Assembly: GCF_020215645.1 (NCBI RefSeq)
Contig: NZ_CP084058.1
Location: 5,952,001 to 6,016,000 of the forward strand
Length of the DNA: 64,000 nt
Origin: Nonomuraea gerenzanensis
Lineage (GTDB): Bacteria > Actinomycetota > Actinomycetes > Streptosporangiales > Streptosporangiaceae
Reading direction: 5' to 3'
The translations under genes were made by a program, and so were the position numbers. The notes beneath the pieces are model-generated. The model saw nothing but the letters and a program-made list of their open reading frames with translations, searched no databases and was not told the origin of the DNA. Within the stretch, counting starts at the first letter, position 1. Every line of letters begins with the position of its first letter. Positions 33,635-41,161 of this stretch are shown here, piece by piece.

Positions 33635-35529
33635 GCCTCCACGTCCAGCGCTGCGGTGGTTGCGGCACGCACTACTTCCCCCGACGACTGCTGTGTCCCG
33701 GGTGCGGCGCCGACGACTTCGACGAGGTGAGCGTCGAGCGAGGCCGAGTCGTCACCTCCACGCGGACCAGCGACGGTACGACACTCCTCACCGTCGAGTG
33801 CGCGGCCGGCCTGCAGGTCGTCGCGCGGCTGATCGGAGAACCCGAGGGACTTCCCCCGCATCGGGAGCTACCGCTCACGACCTCTCCTGCCACGCCGGGC
33901 CCCGCGGCCTTCGTCCCGGACCCCACGCACGCCGGCGACGACCCCCGTCGCCTGCCGCGGGACACCCCGCTGCGTGAGTGCACCATCCCCGGGATGCTGC
34001 TGGCCCGGGCGGCGCTGACGCCCGAAGCCCCTGCCCTCGTGTGCGGCGACGTTCACCGCACGGCTGCTGGGATGGCCGAGGCGGTGGCGCGCGCAGCGGG
34101 TGCGCTCGCCGCCCGCGGCGTCACCTCGGGCGAACGAGTCGCCTTCCTCGCCGCCAACCGTGTCGAGCTCCTCGACCTCGTGCTCGGCGCCGCCTGGCTG
34201 GGTGCGGTCGCGGTCCCGATCAACACCGCCGCCCGGGGGGCTCAGCTGCACCACATCCTGGCGAACTCGCAGGCCCGGCTCCTGGTCGTCGAGGCCGGCC
34301 TCGAACCTCACCTCGAAGGTCTGCCGGCTCTGCCGGACCTGCAGGCGAGGTGGGTCCTCGGCGACCGGACCGAGCCCATGCAGGCGCCGGTCTCGCCGGC
34401 CGTCGTCGCCCCCGGAGACCCCGCCGCGATCCTGTACACCTCGGGCACGACCGGCGTCTCCAAGGGAGTCGTGTGCCCGCAGGCGCAGTTCTGGTGGTGG
34501 GGCAACAACGTCAGCGACCAGATCGGGATCCAGCCGGACGACGTGCTGCACACCTGTCTGCCGCTGTTCCACACCAACGCACTCAACGCCTTCAGCCAGG
34601 CCCTGGTCAGCGGCGCGACCTACGTCCTGGGCGGCCGCTTCTCGGCGTCCCGGTTCTGGTCGCAGATGGCCGACAGCGGCGCCACCGTGACCTACCTGCT
34701 CGGCGCCATGGTGGGCATCCTCGACAGCCAGCCGCCGTCGGAGCTGGATCGCGCCCACCAGGTACGGCTCGCGCTGTCGCCGGCGACACCGGGCCGGCTG
34801 CTGACCCCGTTCCGCGAGCGCTTCGGCGTCGCGCTGCTCGACGGCTACGGATCGACCGAGACCAACGCGGTCGTGGCCACCCGGCCGGGAGAGGAACGAC
34901 CAGGCTACATCGGGACGCTGCAGCCGGGCTTCCACATGCGGGTGGTCGACGCCGACGGCGCCGACGTACCGCTCGGCACCCCGGGCGAGCTGCTGCTGCG
35001 CAGCGACCAGCCCTTCGCCTTCGCGTCCGGCTACTTCCGGATGCCTGAAGCGACCACCGCCGCCTGGCAGGACCTGTGGTTCCACACCGGCGACCGCGTG
35101 TGCGTGGAAGCAGAGGGATCCATCCGGTTCGTGGATCGCATCAAGGACGTGATCCGGCGTCGCGGCGAGAACATCTCGTCGGTGGAGGTCGAGGACGTGC
35201 TCCGCGCGCACCCCGCCGTGGCGGAGGTGGCGGTCTACGCCGTCGATTCCGAGCTCGGCGAGGACGAGGTCATGGCGGCGATCGTCGTCAAGGAAGCCGC
35301 ACAGCTCGACTTCGAGGACCTGGTCGAGTTCTGCGGCCCGCGCCTCGCGGCGTACGCCATCCCTCGGTTCCTCGTCCGGCTCGACGCCCTCCCGCTGACC
35401 GAGAACGGCAAGGTCCGAAAGCCGGAGCTGCGCAGCCGCGGAACCGACGGTGCGTGGGACCGCCAGCCACCTCGTCCCCGGCCGACGGCTCCTGACTCGG
35501 CCCCGACACAACGGACATCCCATGCGTGA
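33631..35529 (+). CDS. Fusion of DUF35 zinc ribbon/OB-fold and acyl-CoA ligase
   Basis: 632 residues. Residues 1-95 form a DUF35 unit: a zinc ribbon with CGGC (8, 11) and CPGC (22, 25), then an OB-like strand series. A linker (about 96-120) leads to a complete AMP-forming ligase: LYTSGTTGVSKG (about 267-278), DGYGSTETNAV, the hinge region FHTGDRVCVEAEG, KDVIRRRGENISSVEVE, and the catalytic lysine in LTENGKVRKPEL (about 593). DUF35 proteins usually partner thiolase-fold enzymes, and the preceding gene encodes one. The fusion would tether CoA activation to the following aldolase-type reaction. I know of no described enzyme with this layout. The ALDH gene starts within its last codons. Confidence 0.85.
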   Translation: MSLHVQRCGGCGTHYFPRRLLCPGCGADDFDEVSVERGRVVTSTRTSDGTTLLTVECAAGLQVVARLIGEPEGLPPHRELPLTTSPATPGPAAFVPDPTHAGDDPRRLPRDTPLRECTIPGMLLARAALTPEAPALVCGDVHRTAAGMAEAVARAAGALAARGVTSGERVAFLAANRVELLDLVLGAAWLGAVAVPINTAARGAQLHHILANSQARLLVVEAGLEPHLEGLPALPDLQARWVLGDRTEPMQAPVSPAVVAPGDPAAILYTSGTTGVSKGVVCPQAQFWWWGNNVSDQIGIQPDDVLHTCLPLFHTNALNAFSQALVSGATYVLGGRFSASRFWSQMADSGATVTYLLGAMVGILDSQPPSELDRAHQVRLALSPATPGRLLTPFRERFGVALLDGYGSTETNAVVATRPGEERPGYIGTLQPGFHMRVVDADGADVPLGTPGELLLRSDQPFAFASGYFRMPEATTAAWQDLWFHTGDRVCVEAEGSIRFVDRIKDVIRRRGENISSVEVEDVLRAHPAVAEVAVYAVDSELGEDEVMAAIVVKEAAQLDFEDLVEFCGPRLAAYAIPRFLVRLDALPLTENGKVRKPELRSRGTDGAWDRQPPRPRPTAPDSAPTQRTSHA

Positions 35530-36976
35530 GTACAAGAACTTCCTCGACGGCCGATTCATCGACGGCTCGGAGGCGTTCGCCGACATCGACCCGGCGACCG
35601 GCCAACAGGTCGCCTGGGTGCACGAGGCGGACGCCGCCCTCGTCGACCAGGCAGTCCGGGCAGCGCGCGCGGCGCTGGACGGCCCCTGGGGCCGGACGAC
35701 GATCCAGCAGCGCTGCGCCCTGCTCCGCCGGGTCGCAGACGAGATCGACCGGCGCGCCGACGACCTCCTGGCCGCCGAGGTCGCCGACACCGGCAAGCCC
35801 GAAGCAGGCGCTCGCGCTCTCGACATCGCCCGCTCGGCCGCCAACTTCCGGGCCTTCGCCGATGTCGCGGGAGCTGAAGGAGCGGAGTCCTACCTCCAGG
35901 ATCTGGATGACGGCCGGCAAGCGCTGAACTACGTCGTCCGCAAGCCGCTGGGCGTCGTGGCGGCGATCGTGCCGTGGAACCTCCCGCTCCTCCTCCTGAC
36001 CTGGAAACTGGCACCTGCGCTGGCGTGCGGCAACACCGTCGTCGTCAAGCCGTCCGAGGAGACACCGGGCTCGGCGACGCTGCTCGCCGAGGTGCTCGCC
36101 GCGGCGGGCGTGCCGAACGGCGTCTACAACGTCGTCCACGGTTTCGGCACCGGTTCGGCGGGCGAGCACCTCACCAGCCACCCGGGCATCGACGGCGTGA
36201 CCTTCACCGGGTCGACGGCGACCGGCGCAGGCATCATGAAGACCGTCGCGCCCCGCATCCGCCCGGTGTCCTTCGAGCTCGGGGGGAAGAACGCAGCCCT
36301 CGTCTTCGCCGACGCCGACCTCGATGCCACAGTCGCCGGGCTGACCCGCTCCGTGTTCGCCAACACCGGGCAGGTGTGCCTGTGCACGGAGCGCGTCTAC
36401 ATCGAACGCTCGGTCTTCGACGAGGTGGCAGAGCGGCTCGTCGCCGCGGCCGAGGCCCTGCGTCTCGGAGCGCCTTCGGATCCTACGACGACGACCGGCC
36501 CGGTGATCTCGCGGGCTCACCAGAGAAAGATCCTCGACTACGTGCGCCTCGCCGAGCAGGCAGGCGCCAAGACCCTGACGGGAGGACGGGCAGCCGCCCC
36601 GGGCGGTGCTCTCAACGAGGGCTTCTGGGTCGAGCCGACCCTCTGGACGGGCCTGAACGACGACGACCGGGTCGTCCGGGAGGAGATCTTCGGTCCCGTC
36701 GCGGCGCTCATGCCCTTCGACACCGAGGAAGAGGCGGTCAGGCGGGCGAACGACACCGACTACGGGCTCGCGGCCGCGGTCTGGACGTCCGACCTCCGCC
36801 GTGCGCACCGGGTCGCAGCCCAGATGCAGACCGGGATCTCGTGGGTCAACACCTGGTTCCTGCGTGAGCTGCGATCGCCCTTCGGCGGCATGGGACTGTC
36901 GGGCATCGGCCGCGAGGGTGGCCGTCACTCGCTCGACTTCTACACCGAGACGACGAATGTGTGCGTGGCACTGTGA
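35522..36976 (+). CDS. Aldehyde dehydrogenase, 2-hydroxymuconate/2-aminomuconate semialdehyde type
   Basis: 484 residues from ATG at 35522, inside the end of the ligase gene. NAD-binding and active-site motifs are intact: [52 protein letters not shown] (Glu about 253) and TGQVCLCTERV (Cys286). The CLCTERV context is typical of hydroxymuconic and aminomuconic semialdehyde dehydrogenases. It is paralogous to the enzyme at 41622. It should oxidise the semialdehyde formed after ring cleavage and decarboxylation. A 125-bp gap follows, where module 2 has three more enzymes. Confidence 0.88.
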   Translation: MREYKNFLDGRFIDGSEAFADIDPATGQQVAWVHEADAALVDQAVRAARAALDGPWGRTTIQQRCALLRRVADEIDRRADDLLAAEVADTGKPEAGARALDIARSAANFRAFADVAGAEGAESYLQDLDDGRQALNYVVRKPLGVVAAIVPWNLPLLLLTWKLAPALACGNTVVVKPSEETPGSATLLAEVLAAAGVPNGVYNVVHGFGTGSAGEHLTSHPGIDGVTFTGSTATGAGIMKTVAPRIRPVSFELGGKNAALVFADADLDATVAGLTRSVFANTGQVCLCTERVYIERSVFDEVAERLVAAAEALRLGAPSDPTTTTGPVISRAHQRKILDYVRLAEQAGAKTLTGGRAAAPGGALNEGFWVEPTLWTGLNDDDRVVREEIFGPVAALMPFDTEEEAVRRANDTDYGLAAAVWTSDLRRAHRVAAQMQTGISWVNTWFLRELRSPFGGMGLSGIGREGGRHSLDFYTETTNVCVAL

Positions 36977-37101
36977 GCGCGGCCGGAGCAGCAGGCGTGC
37001 CGACCGTGGTCGCCGAGGCGGCCGGGACCGGTCGACGAGCCAGGGACCACCCGCCTCGGCGGCTGCGCCCAGACGAGCACCACCCCTCAGGAGGAAGCGC
37101 A

Positions 37102-37635
37102 ATGACCCAGCCGACCACTCACCTCACCCCGCCACTCAACTTCATGAAGTGGATCCGTGAGCACGAGCCGGAGCTCAAGCCTCCGGTCAACAACCAGTCG
37201 ATCTTCACCGGGCAGGACTTCATCGTCCAGGTCGTCGGGGGTCCGAACCAGCGGACCGACTTCCACGTCGACCCCTACGAGGAGTGGTTCCACCAGATCA
37301 AGGGCTCCATGTACGTCGACGTCATGACCGAGGACGGCAAGGTCACCGTCGAGATCAAGGAAGGTGAGACCTGGCTCCTTCCAGGCTTCCTTCCCCACTC
37401 GCCGCAGCGGCCTGAGGCGGGGTCCATCGGCGTCGTGATCGAGCGGGTCCGCGAGGAGGGGACATCGGAGAAGTTCCAGTGGTACTGCCTCGAGTGCTCG
37501 GGCCTGGTGCACGAGGTGGAGCTGCAGGTCCGCGACATCGTGGCGGACCTGCCGCCGGTGTTCACGCAGTTCTACGAGGACGCGGCGGCCCGCACCTGCG
37601 CGCACTGCGGCGCCCTGCATCCGGGGAAGGGGTGA
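37102..37635 (+). CDS. nbaC: 3-Hydroxyanthranilate 3,4-dioxygenase (module 1 copy)
   Basis: 177 residues from ATG at 37102 with AGGAGGAAGCGCA. The cupin supplies the iron ligands His55, Glu61 and His99 (TDFHVDPYEEWFHQ; LPHSPQRP). A C-terminal rubredoxin-like iron site has Cys129, Cys132, Cys166 and Cys169, as in bacterial HAO. The enzyme opens 3-hydroxyanthranilate to 2-amino-3-carboxymuconate semialdehyde. The second copy at 45050 has the same layout but clear sequence divergence (for example PGFLPHSPQ against PPHVRHSPQ), so substrate preference may differ. The adjacent ACMSD-like gene is reduced to a remnant. Confidence 0.9.
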   Translation: MTQPTTHLTPPLNFMKWIREHEPELKPPVNNQSIFTGQDFIVQVVGGPNQRTDFHVDPYEEWFHQIKGSMYVDVMTEDGKVTVEIKEGETWLLPGFLPHSPQRPEAGSIGVVIERVREEGTSEKFQWYCLECSGLVHEVELQVRDIVADLPPVFTQFYEDAAARTCAHCGALHPGKG

Positions 37636-37639
37636 GCAC

Positions 37640-37813
37640 GTGATCCCCGCCATCGAGGTGCACGCCCACTGCGCGCACGGCGGCGGCTCCCTCCCCTACG
37701 GGCCGGGCAGGATCGACAACGCCTGGCGCCGACGCCATGACATCGCCGGCACCCTGGAGGCCGGCCGTGTGACCACGTGGCCCGGGCTCGACCGGGTGGG
37801 CACGGCCTCGTGA
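37640..37813 (+). pseudogene. Relic of an ACMSD-like amidohydrolase
   Basis: 58 codons from GTG at 37640 to TGA at 37813. It begins MIPAIEVHAH, the amidohydrolase metal motif HxH, and jumps straight to HGGGSLPYGPGRIDNAWRRR, which in the intact ACMSD (45589-46572) lies more than 200 residues later (HGGGSFAYLLGRADNAWHNR). The remaining C-terminal half is absent. The position right after the dioxygenase gene, and the GTGA overlap with the next gene, match the place of an ancestral ACMSD gene. Internal and 3' deletions make it non-functional. Confidence 0.8.
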
Positions 37814-38841
37814 GCTCGACCTCCCTCCCCCAGCACATGCGAGCCGTCGTCGCCAGCCGGCCGGGCGGACCGGATGTCCTGACGATGACGCAGCGGGCCC
37901 TCCCGCGACCTGGGCAAGGTGAAGCGCTGGTGCGCGTCGTCGCGGCAGGCGTGAACCGGGCCGACCTCATGCAACGAGCAGGCGACTACCCCGGCGCAGC
38001 AGCGGTCAGCGACCTCGGCCTCGAGGTCTCCGGGGTCGTGGTCTCGGTCGGTCCGGGTGTCGGGGACGACCTGCTCGGCCGTGAGATGTGTGCGCTTCTC
38101 CCCGGAGGCGGGTACGCCGAGTACGTCGCCGTGCGCGCCGCACACCTGGCGCCGGTCCCCGCCGGTGTCTCCACCGTCGACGCCGGCGGGCTGATGGAGG
38201 CCACCGCCACCGTGTGGTCGAACCTCTACATGCCCGACAAGCTCGAACCGGGGTCCTGGCTGCTCGTGCACGGCGGCGCCAGCGGTATCGGTGCGACGGC
38301 CGTGCAGATCGCCGCAGCCCACGGCGTACGGGTGGCGACCACGGTCGGCTCGCCCGACAAGGCCCGGTTCGTCGAGGGGCTGGGTGCCGATCTCGTGATC
38401 GATCACCGTCGACAGGACTTCGCCGACGAGCTGTGCCATCGCGGCATCCGTCCCGCGGTGGTGCTCGACATCGTCGGCGCGGACTACCTGCAACGAAACC
38501 TGCAGGTGCTGGACCGCGGCGGCCGCCTCGTCGTGATCGGCCATCAGAGCGGATCGAGGGCCACGATCGACCTCGAACCGCTGCTCAGGAACAACCTGAC
38601 GCTCACCGGAAGCGGTCTGCGGATGCGGCCCGATCACGAGAAGGACCAGATCATCGCCGAACTCGTGCGGCACGTGTGGCCGCTGTACGAGAGCGGCGCG
38701 ATCGTCCCGACCACCCACGCAACCCTCCCGCTCGAGAGGGCCGCCGAGGCTCATCGCCTCCTCGAGCAATCCCACCACCGTGGCAAGGTCCTGCTCCTCG
38801 CTGACCCTGGCCTGCCCCCGACACCCGAAAGCCGACGATGA
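37810..38841 (+). CDS. Zinc-independent quinone oxidoreductase-like (MDR family)
   Basis: 343 residues from GTG at 37810, overlapping the stop of the relic (an ATG at 37837 is also possible). MDR features: GEALVRVVAAGVNRADLMQRAGDYP, LGLEVSGVVVSVG, the NADPH motif LLVHGGASGIGATAVQIAAAHG (about 155-176), and VVLDIVGADYLQRNLQVLDRGGRLVVIG. No structural or catalytic zinc cysteines are present, placing it with quinone oxidoreductase/PIG3-type reductases. It probably reduces an unsaturated carbonyl intermediate of module 1. Overlaps the racemase gene by four bases. Confidence 0.87.
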   Translation: MSSTSLPQHMRAVVASRPGGPDVLTMTQRALPRPGQGEALVRVVAAGVNRADLMQRAGDYPGAAAVSDLGLEVSGVVVSVGPGVGDDLLGREMCALLPGGGYAEYVAVRAAHLAPVPAGVSTVDAGGLMEATATVWSNLYMPDKLEPGSWLLVHGGASGIGATAVQIAAAHGVRVATTVGSPDKARFVEGLGADLVIDHRRQDFADELCHRGIRPAVVLDIVGADYLQRNLQVLDRGGRLVVIGHQSGSRATIDLEPLLRNNLTLTGSGLRMRPDHEKDQIIAELVRHVWPLYESGAIVPTTHATLPLERAAEAHRLLEQSHHRGKVLLLADPGLPPTPESRR

Positions 38842-39632
38842 ACAGCCCTCCCTCCCGGATCTTGTACCAGAGCTTCACCGACCCGGCCGTCCACCAGCCA
38901 TACCTCTCCAGGCTGCAGGCCTACCTCACCGAGATCGCCGCGCCCGGGGTCACCTACGAGGTGCGTGGGATCAGCCCGGCCGACACCCAGCTCGGCAGGC
39001 TCAGCGAGCTGCGTTGCGGCGTCCAGTCAGTCGCCGGCATCGTCGCGGCGGCCGAGGAGGGCTTCGATGCCGTCCTGGTCGGCCACTTCCAGGACGCGTG
39101 TCTCTACGAGGCGCGGACGGCCGTCGACATCCCGGTCATCGGGCACGGCGAAGCCAGCATGCTCCAGGCCTGCATGCTGGGTGGCCGCATCGGCCTCGTC
39201 ACCCTCGACCCCGTGTACCTGTCGTGGCACAGCGAGCAGATAGCCCGCTACGGGCTGTCGTCCCGGGTCGTCGACGTCCGGCCGCTGCGGCTCACCCCCG
39301 ACCAGGCGGTCGCAGCCTACGACGACGACGTGGCGTACCAGTCGATCAAGGACACGTTCGTCTCGCTGGCCATCAGCATGGTCGAGGAGAGCGGTGTCGA
39401 TGTCGTGATGTCGGCGGGGGGCCTGTTCGCCCTGCTCAGCGCCCGCGACCACGTCGAGGTGCCGGGCGCGCTGGTGGCCAATCCGACCCTGCTCGCGGTC
39501 CGACAGGCGGAGGCGTCCGTCGCGATCACCCGAGCGATGGGAACCCCGGTCTCTCGCGGAGGGACCTTCGCCAGGGCAACACCGCAAGCCGTGAAAGAAC
39601 TGCTCACTCTCGTCAAGGGGACCCAACGATGA
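38838..39632 (+). CDS. Asp/Glu/hydantoin racemase-fold protein with altered active site
   Basis: 264 residues. The fold is recognisable: RILYQSFTDPAVHQPYLSRL at the start, GFDAVLVGHFQDACLYEARTAVDIPVIG, MLGGRIGLVTLD, SGVDVVMSAGGLFALL. In racemases and maleate isomerases two catalytic cysteines lie near these second and fourth segments (pattern CFxDPG and GCAGM). By eye they are replaced here by His and Ala, with a Cys one or two positions off in QDAC. It may bind a dicarboxylate and catalyse a different isomerisation or ring-opening. Tightly coupled to its neighbours, so it belongs to module 1. Confidence 0.7.
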   Translation: MNSPPSRILYQSFTDPAVHQPYLSRLQAYLTEIAAPGVTYEVRGISPADTQLGRLSELRCGVQSVAGIVAAAEEGFDAVLVGHFQDACLYEARTAVDIPVIGHGEASMLQACMLGGRIGLVTLDPVYLSWHSEQIARYGLSSRVVDVRPLRLTPDQAVAAYDDDVAYQSIKDTFVSLAISMVEESGVDVVMSAGGLFALLSARDHVEVPGALVANPTLLAVRQAEASVAITRAMGTPVSRGGTFARATPQAVKELLTLVKGTQR

Positions 39633-40057
39633 CCACCCTCAGCTACACCGCCCACGCCCTCGCCACCGGTGACGGACGCTCAGGAAGCGTCCGCTCGGAC
39701 GACGGCCTGATCGAGCTCGACCTGGGAATCCCCGAGGGCCTGGGCGGATCCGGCGGGCACGTCAGCAACCCCGAGCAGCTCTTCGCCGCCGGGTACTCGG
39801 CCTGCTTCCTCTCGGCCCTGACCTCGGTCGCCCGCGTTCAACGCGTCAAGCTGCGCGACGCCCGGGTAGAGGCGCGGGTGACGATCGCCGGCGGGAGCGC
39901 CGGCTTCGACCTGTCGGTCGAGCTTGTCGTCACTGCTCCGGGCGTGCCGCCGGAGATCGGGGAGGCGCTGCTGGAGGCTGCCCACCGCAAGTGCCCCTAC
40001 TCGAAGGCCGTCACGGGAAACATCCCCGTGAAGCTCACCCTGTCCCCTGGAAGCTGA
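39629..40057 (+). CDS. OsmC/Ohr-family peroxiredoxin
   Basis: 142 residues. The two redox cysteines are present in GYSACFLSAL (about Cys59) and HRKCPYSKAV (about Cys123), as in organic hydroperoxide resistance proteins, which reduce organic peroxides with a dithiol donor. The N-terminal strand YTAHALATGDGRSGSVRSDDG is typical of Ohr. It starts inside the stop of the racemase gene and ends module 1. It could protect the ring-cleavage dioxygenase or detoxify peroxidic by-products. Confidence 0.87.
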   Translation: MTTLSYTAHALATGDGRSGSVRSDDGLIELDLGIPEGLGGSGGHVSNPEQLFAAGYSACFLSALTSVARVQRVKLRDARVEARVTIAGGSAGFDLSVELVVTAPGVPPEIGEALLEAAHRKCPYSKAVTGNIPVKLTLSPGS

Positions 40058-40173
40058 GTCGCGCATTCCTGGCGCTGGGCGCCGGCGCTTTCGACATCCT
40101 GGCGGTCGCGGCCGGCTGCTGACCCGAGGCGGCGGCGAACGACGTTCACCGAGGTCCTTGTCGCCATTCACGG

Positions 40174-41130
40174 TCAGCTCCTGGCCGGCGAACCGGGCTG
40201 CGGCGCCGCGTCGAGCCGTTGTGCCTGCTGCTGCAGATGGGTGAGCATGGCCTTGCCCGCGGGGGTGAGCGCGCGGGCGCCGGGCAGGGTCACGCCGACC
40301 TGGCGGCGTACCGACGGCAGCGGCACGGGCAGCTCCTGCAGCCGGCTGTCGGTCCTGACGAACAACGCGGGCAGCGCGGCGACCATGTCGGTCTCCAGGA
40401 GCAGCGACCGGATGGTCAGGATCGAGGTGCACTCGGTGCGGTCGCGCGGCAGCGGCAGGTCGTCGCGGCGGAAGAGCTGCTCCAGCTCCTGCCGCAGCGA
40501 GGTCTGCTCCAGGGGCAGAATCCAGGGGTAGGCCAGCAGGTCGGCCAGCGTCCGTGCCGCCCTCGCCGGGTGTCCCTCGCGGGCGACCAGCAGCACCGGC
40601 TCCTCGTAGAGGGGCAGCTGGCGCAGGCCGGGGTGGTCCTCGATGGGGTTGAGCCGGCCGAGGATCACGTCGAGGTCGCCGTCGACGAGGCGCGGCACCA
40701 GGGAGTCGAACGTGCCCTCCCTGACGATCACGGTGATCCCGGGCCGGTCGGCCTTGAGCGCGGCGATGGAGCGGGGCAGCAGCACGTTCGTGGCGGTGAG
40801 CAGCGTGCCCACGGTCACGGTGCCGGCGTCGCCGTCGGCCAGGCCGGCGATGCGCTCACCCGCGCGGCGCAGCTCGGCCTGCACGGCGCGGGCGTGCTCG
40901 ATGAACGCCTCGCCGAACAGCGTCGGCGTGACGCCGCGCGGCCCCCGGACGAACAGCTCGACGCCCAGGAGGTGCTCCACCTCCCGCAGCCCGCGCGTGA
41001 CGGCGGGCTGCGCCAGGTGGAGGTGCTCGGCCGCGCGCAGGACGCTGCCCTGATCGGCGATGGCCGTGACGAGTACGAGGTGGCGGAGCTTGAGCCGGCC
41101 GCTCAGCAGGTCCAGAGGACGAGATATCAC
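40174..41130 (-). CDS. LysR-family regulator of the 3-hydroxyanthranilate operon
   Basis: 318 residues from GTG at 41130. The helix-turn-helix is RLKLRHLVLVTAIADQGSVLRAAEHLHLAQPAVTRGLREVE; effector lobes follow with WILPLEQTSLRQELE. A TATGAT box (minus strand, 41137-41142) lies seven bases before the GTG with no ribosome site, so the message may be leaderless. Paralogous to the regulator at 25245. It probably controls the operon beginning at 41622, from which it is separated by the remains of a transporter gene. Confidence 0.87.
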   Translation of the reverse strand: MISRPLDLLSGRLKLRHLVLVTAIADQGSVLRAAEHLHLAQPAVTRGLREVEHLLGVELFVRGPRGVTPTLFGEAFIEHARAVQAELRRAGERIAGLADGDAGTVTVGTLLTATNVLLPRSIAALKADRPGITVIVREGTFDSLVPRLVDGDLDVILGRLNPIEDHPGLRQLPLYEEPVLLVAREGHPARAARTLADLLAYPWILPLEQTSLRQELEQLFRRDDLPLPRDRTECTSILTIRSLLLETDMVAALPALFVRTDSRLQELPVPLPSVRRQVGVTLPGARALTPAGKAMLTHLQQQAQRLDAAPQPGSPARS

Positions 41131-41161
41131 GAAACCATCATATGAGCGGGATGGAATCTCC

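Noticed and set aside
35522..37635. Treating module 1 as a simple duplicate of module 2
   Set aside because: Only the dehydrogenase, dioxygenase, regulator and the ACMSD fossil have counterparts; paralogue sequences differ clearly, and most of module 1 has no equivalent in module 2.
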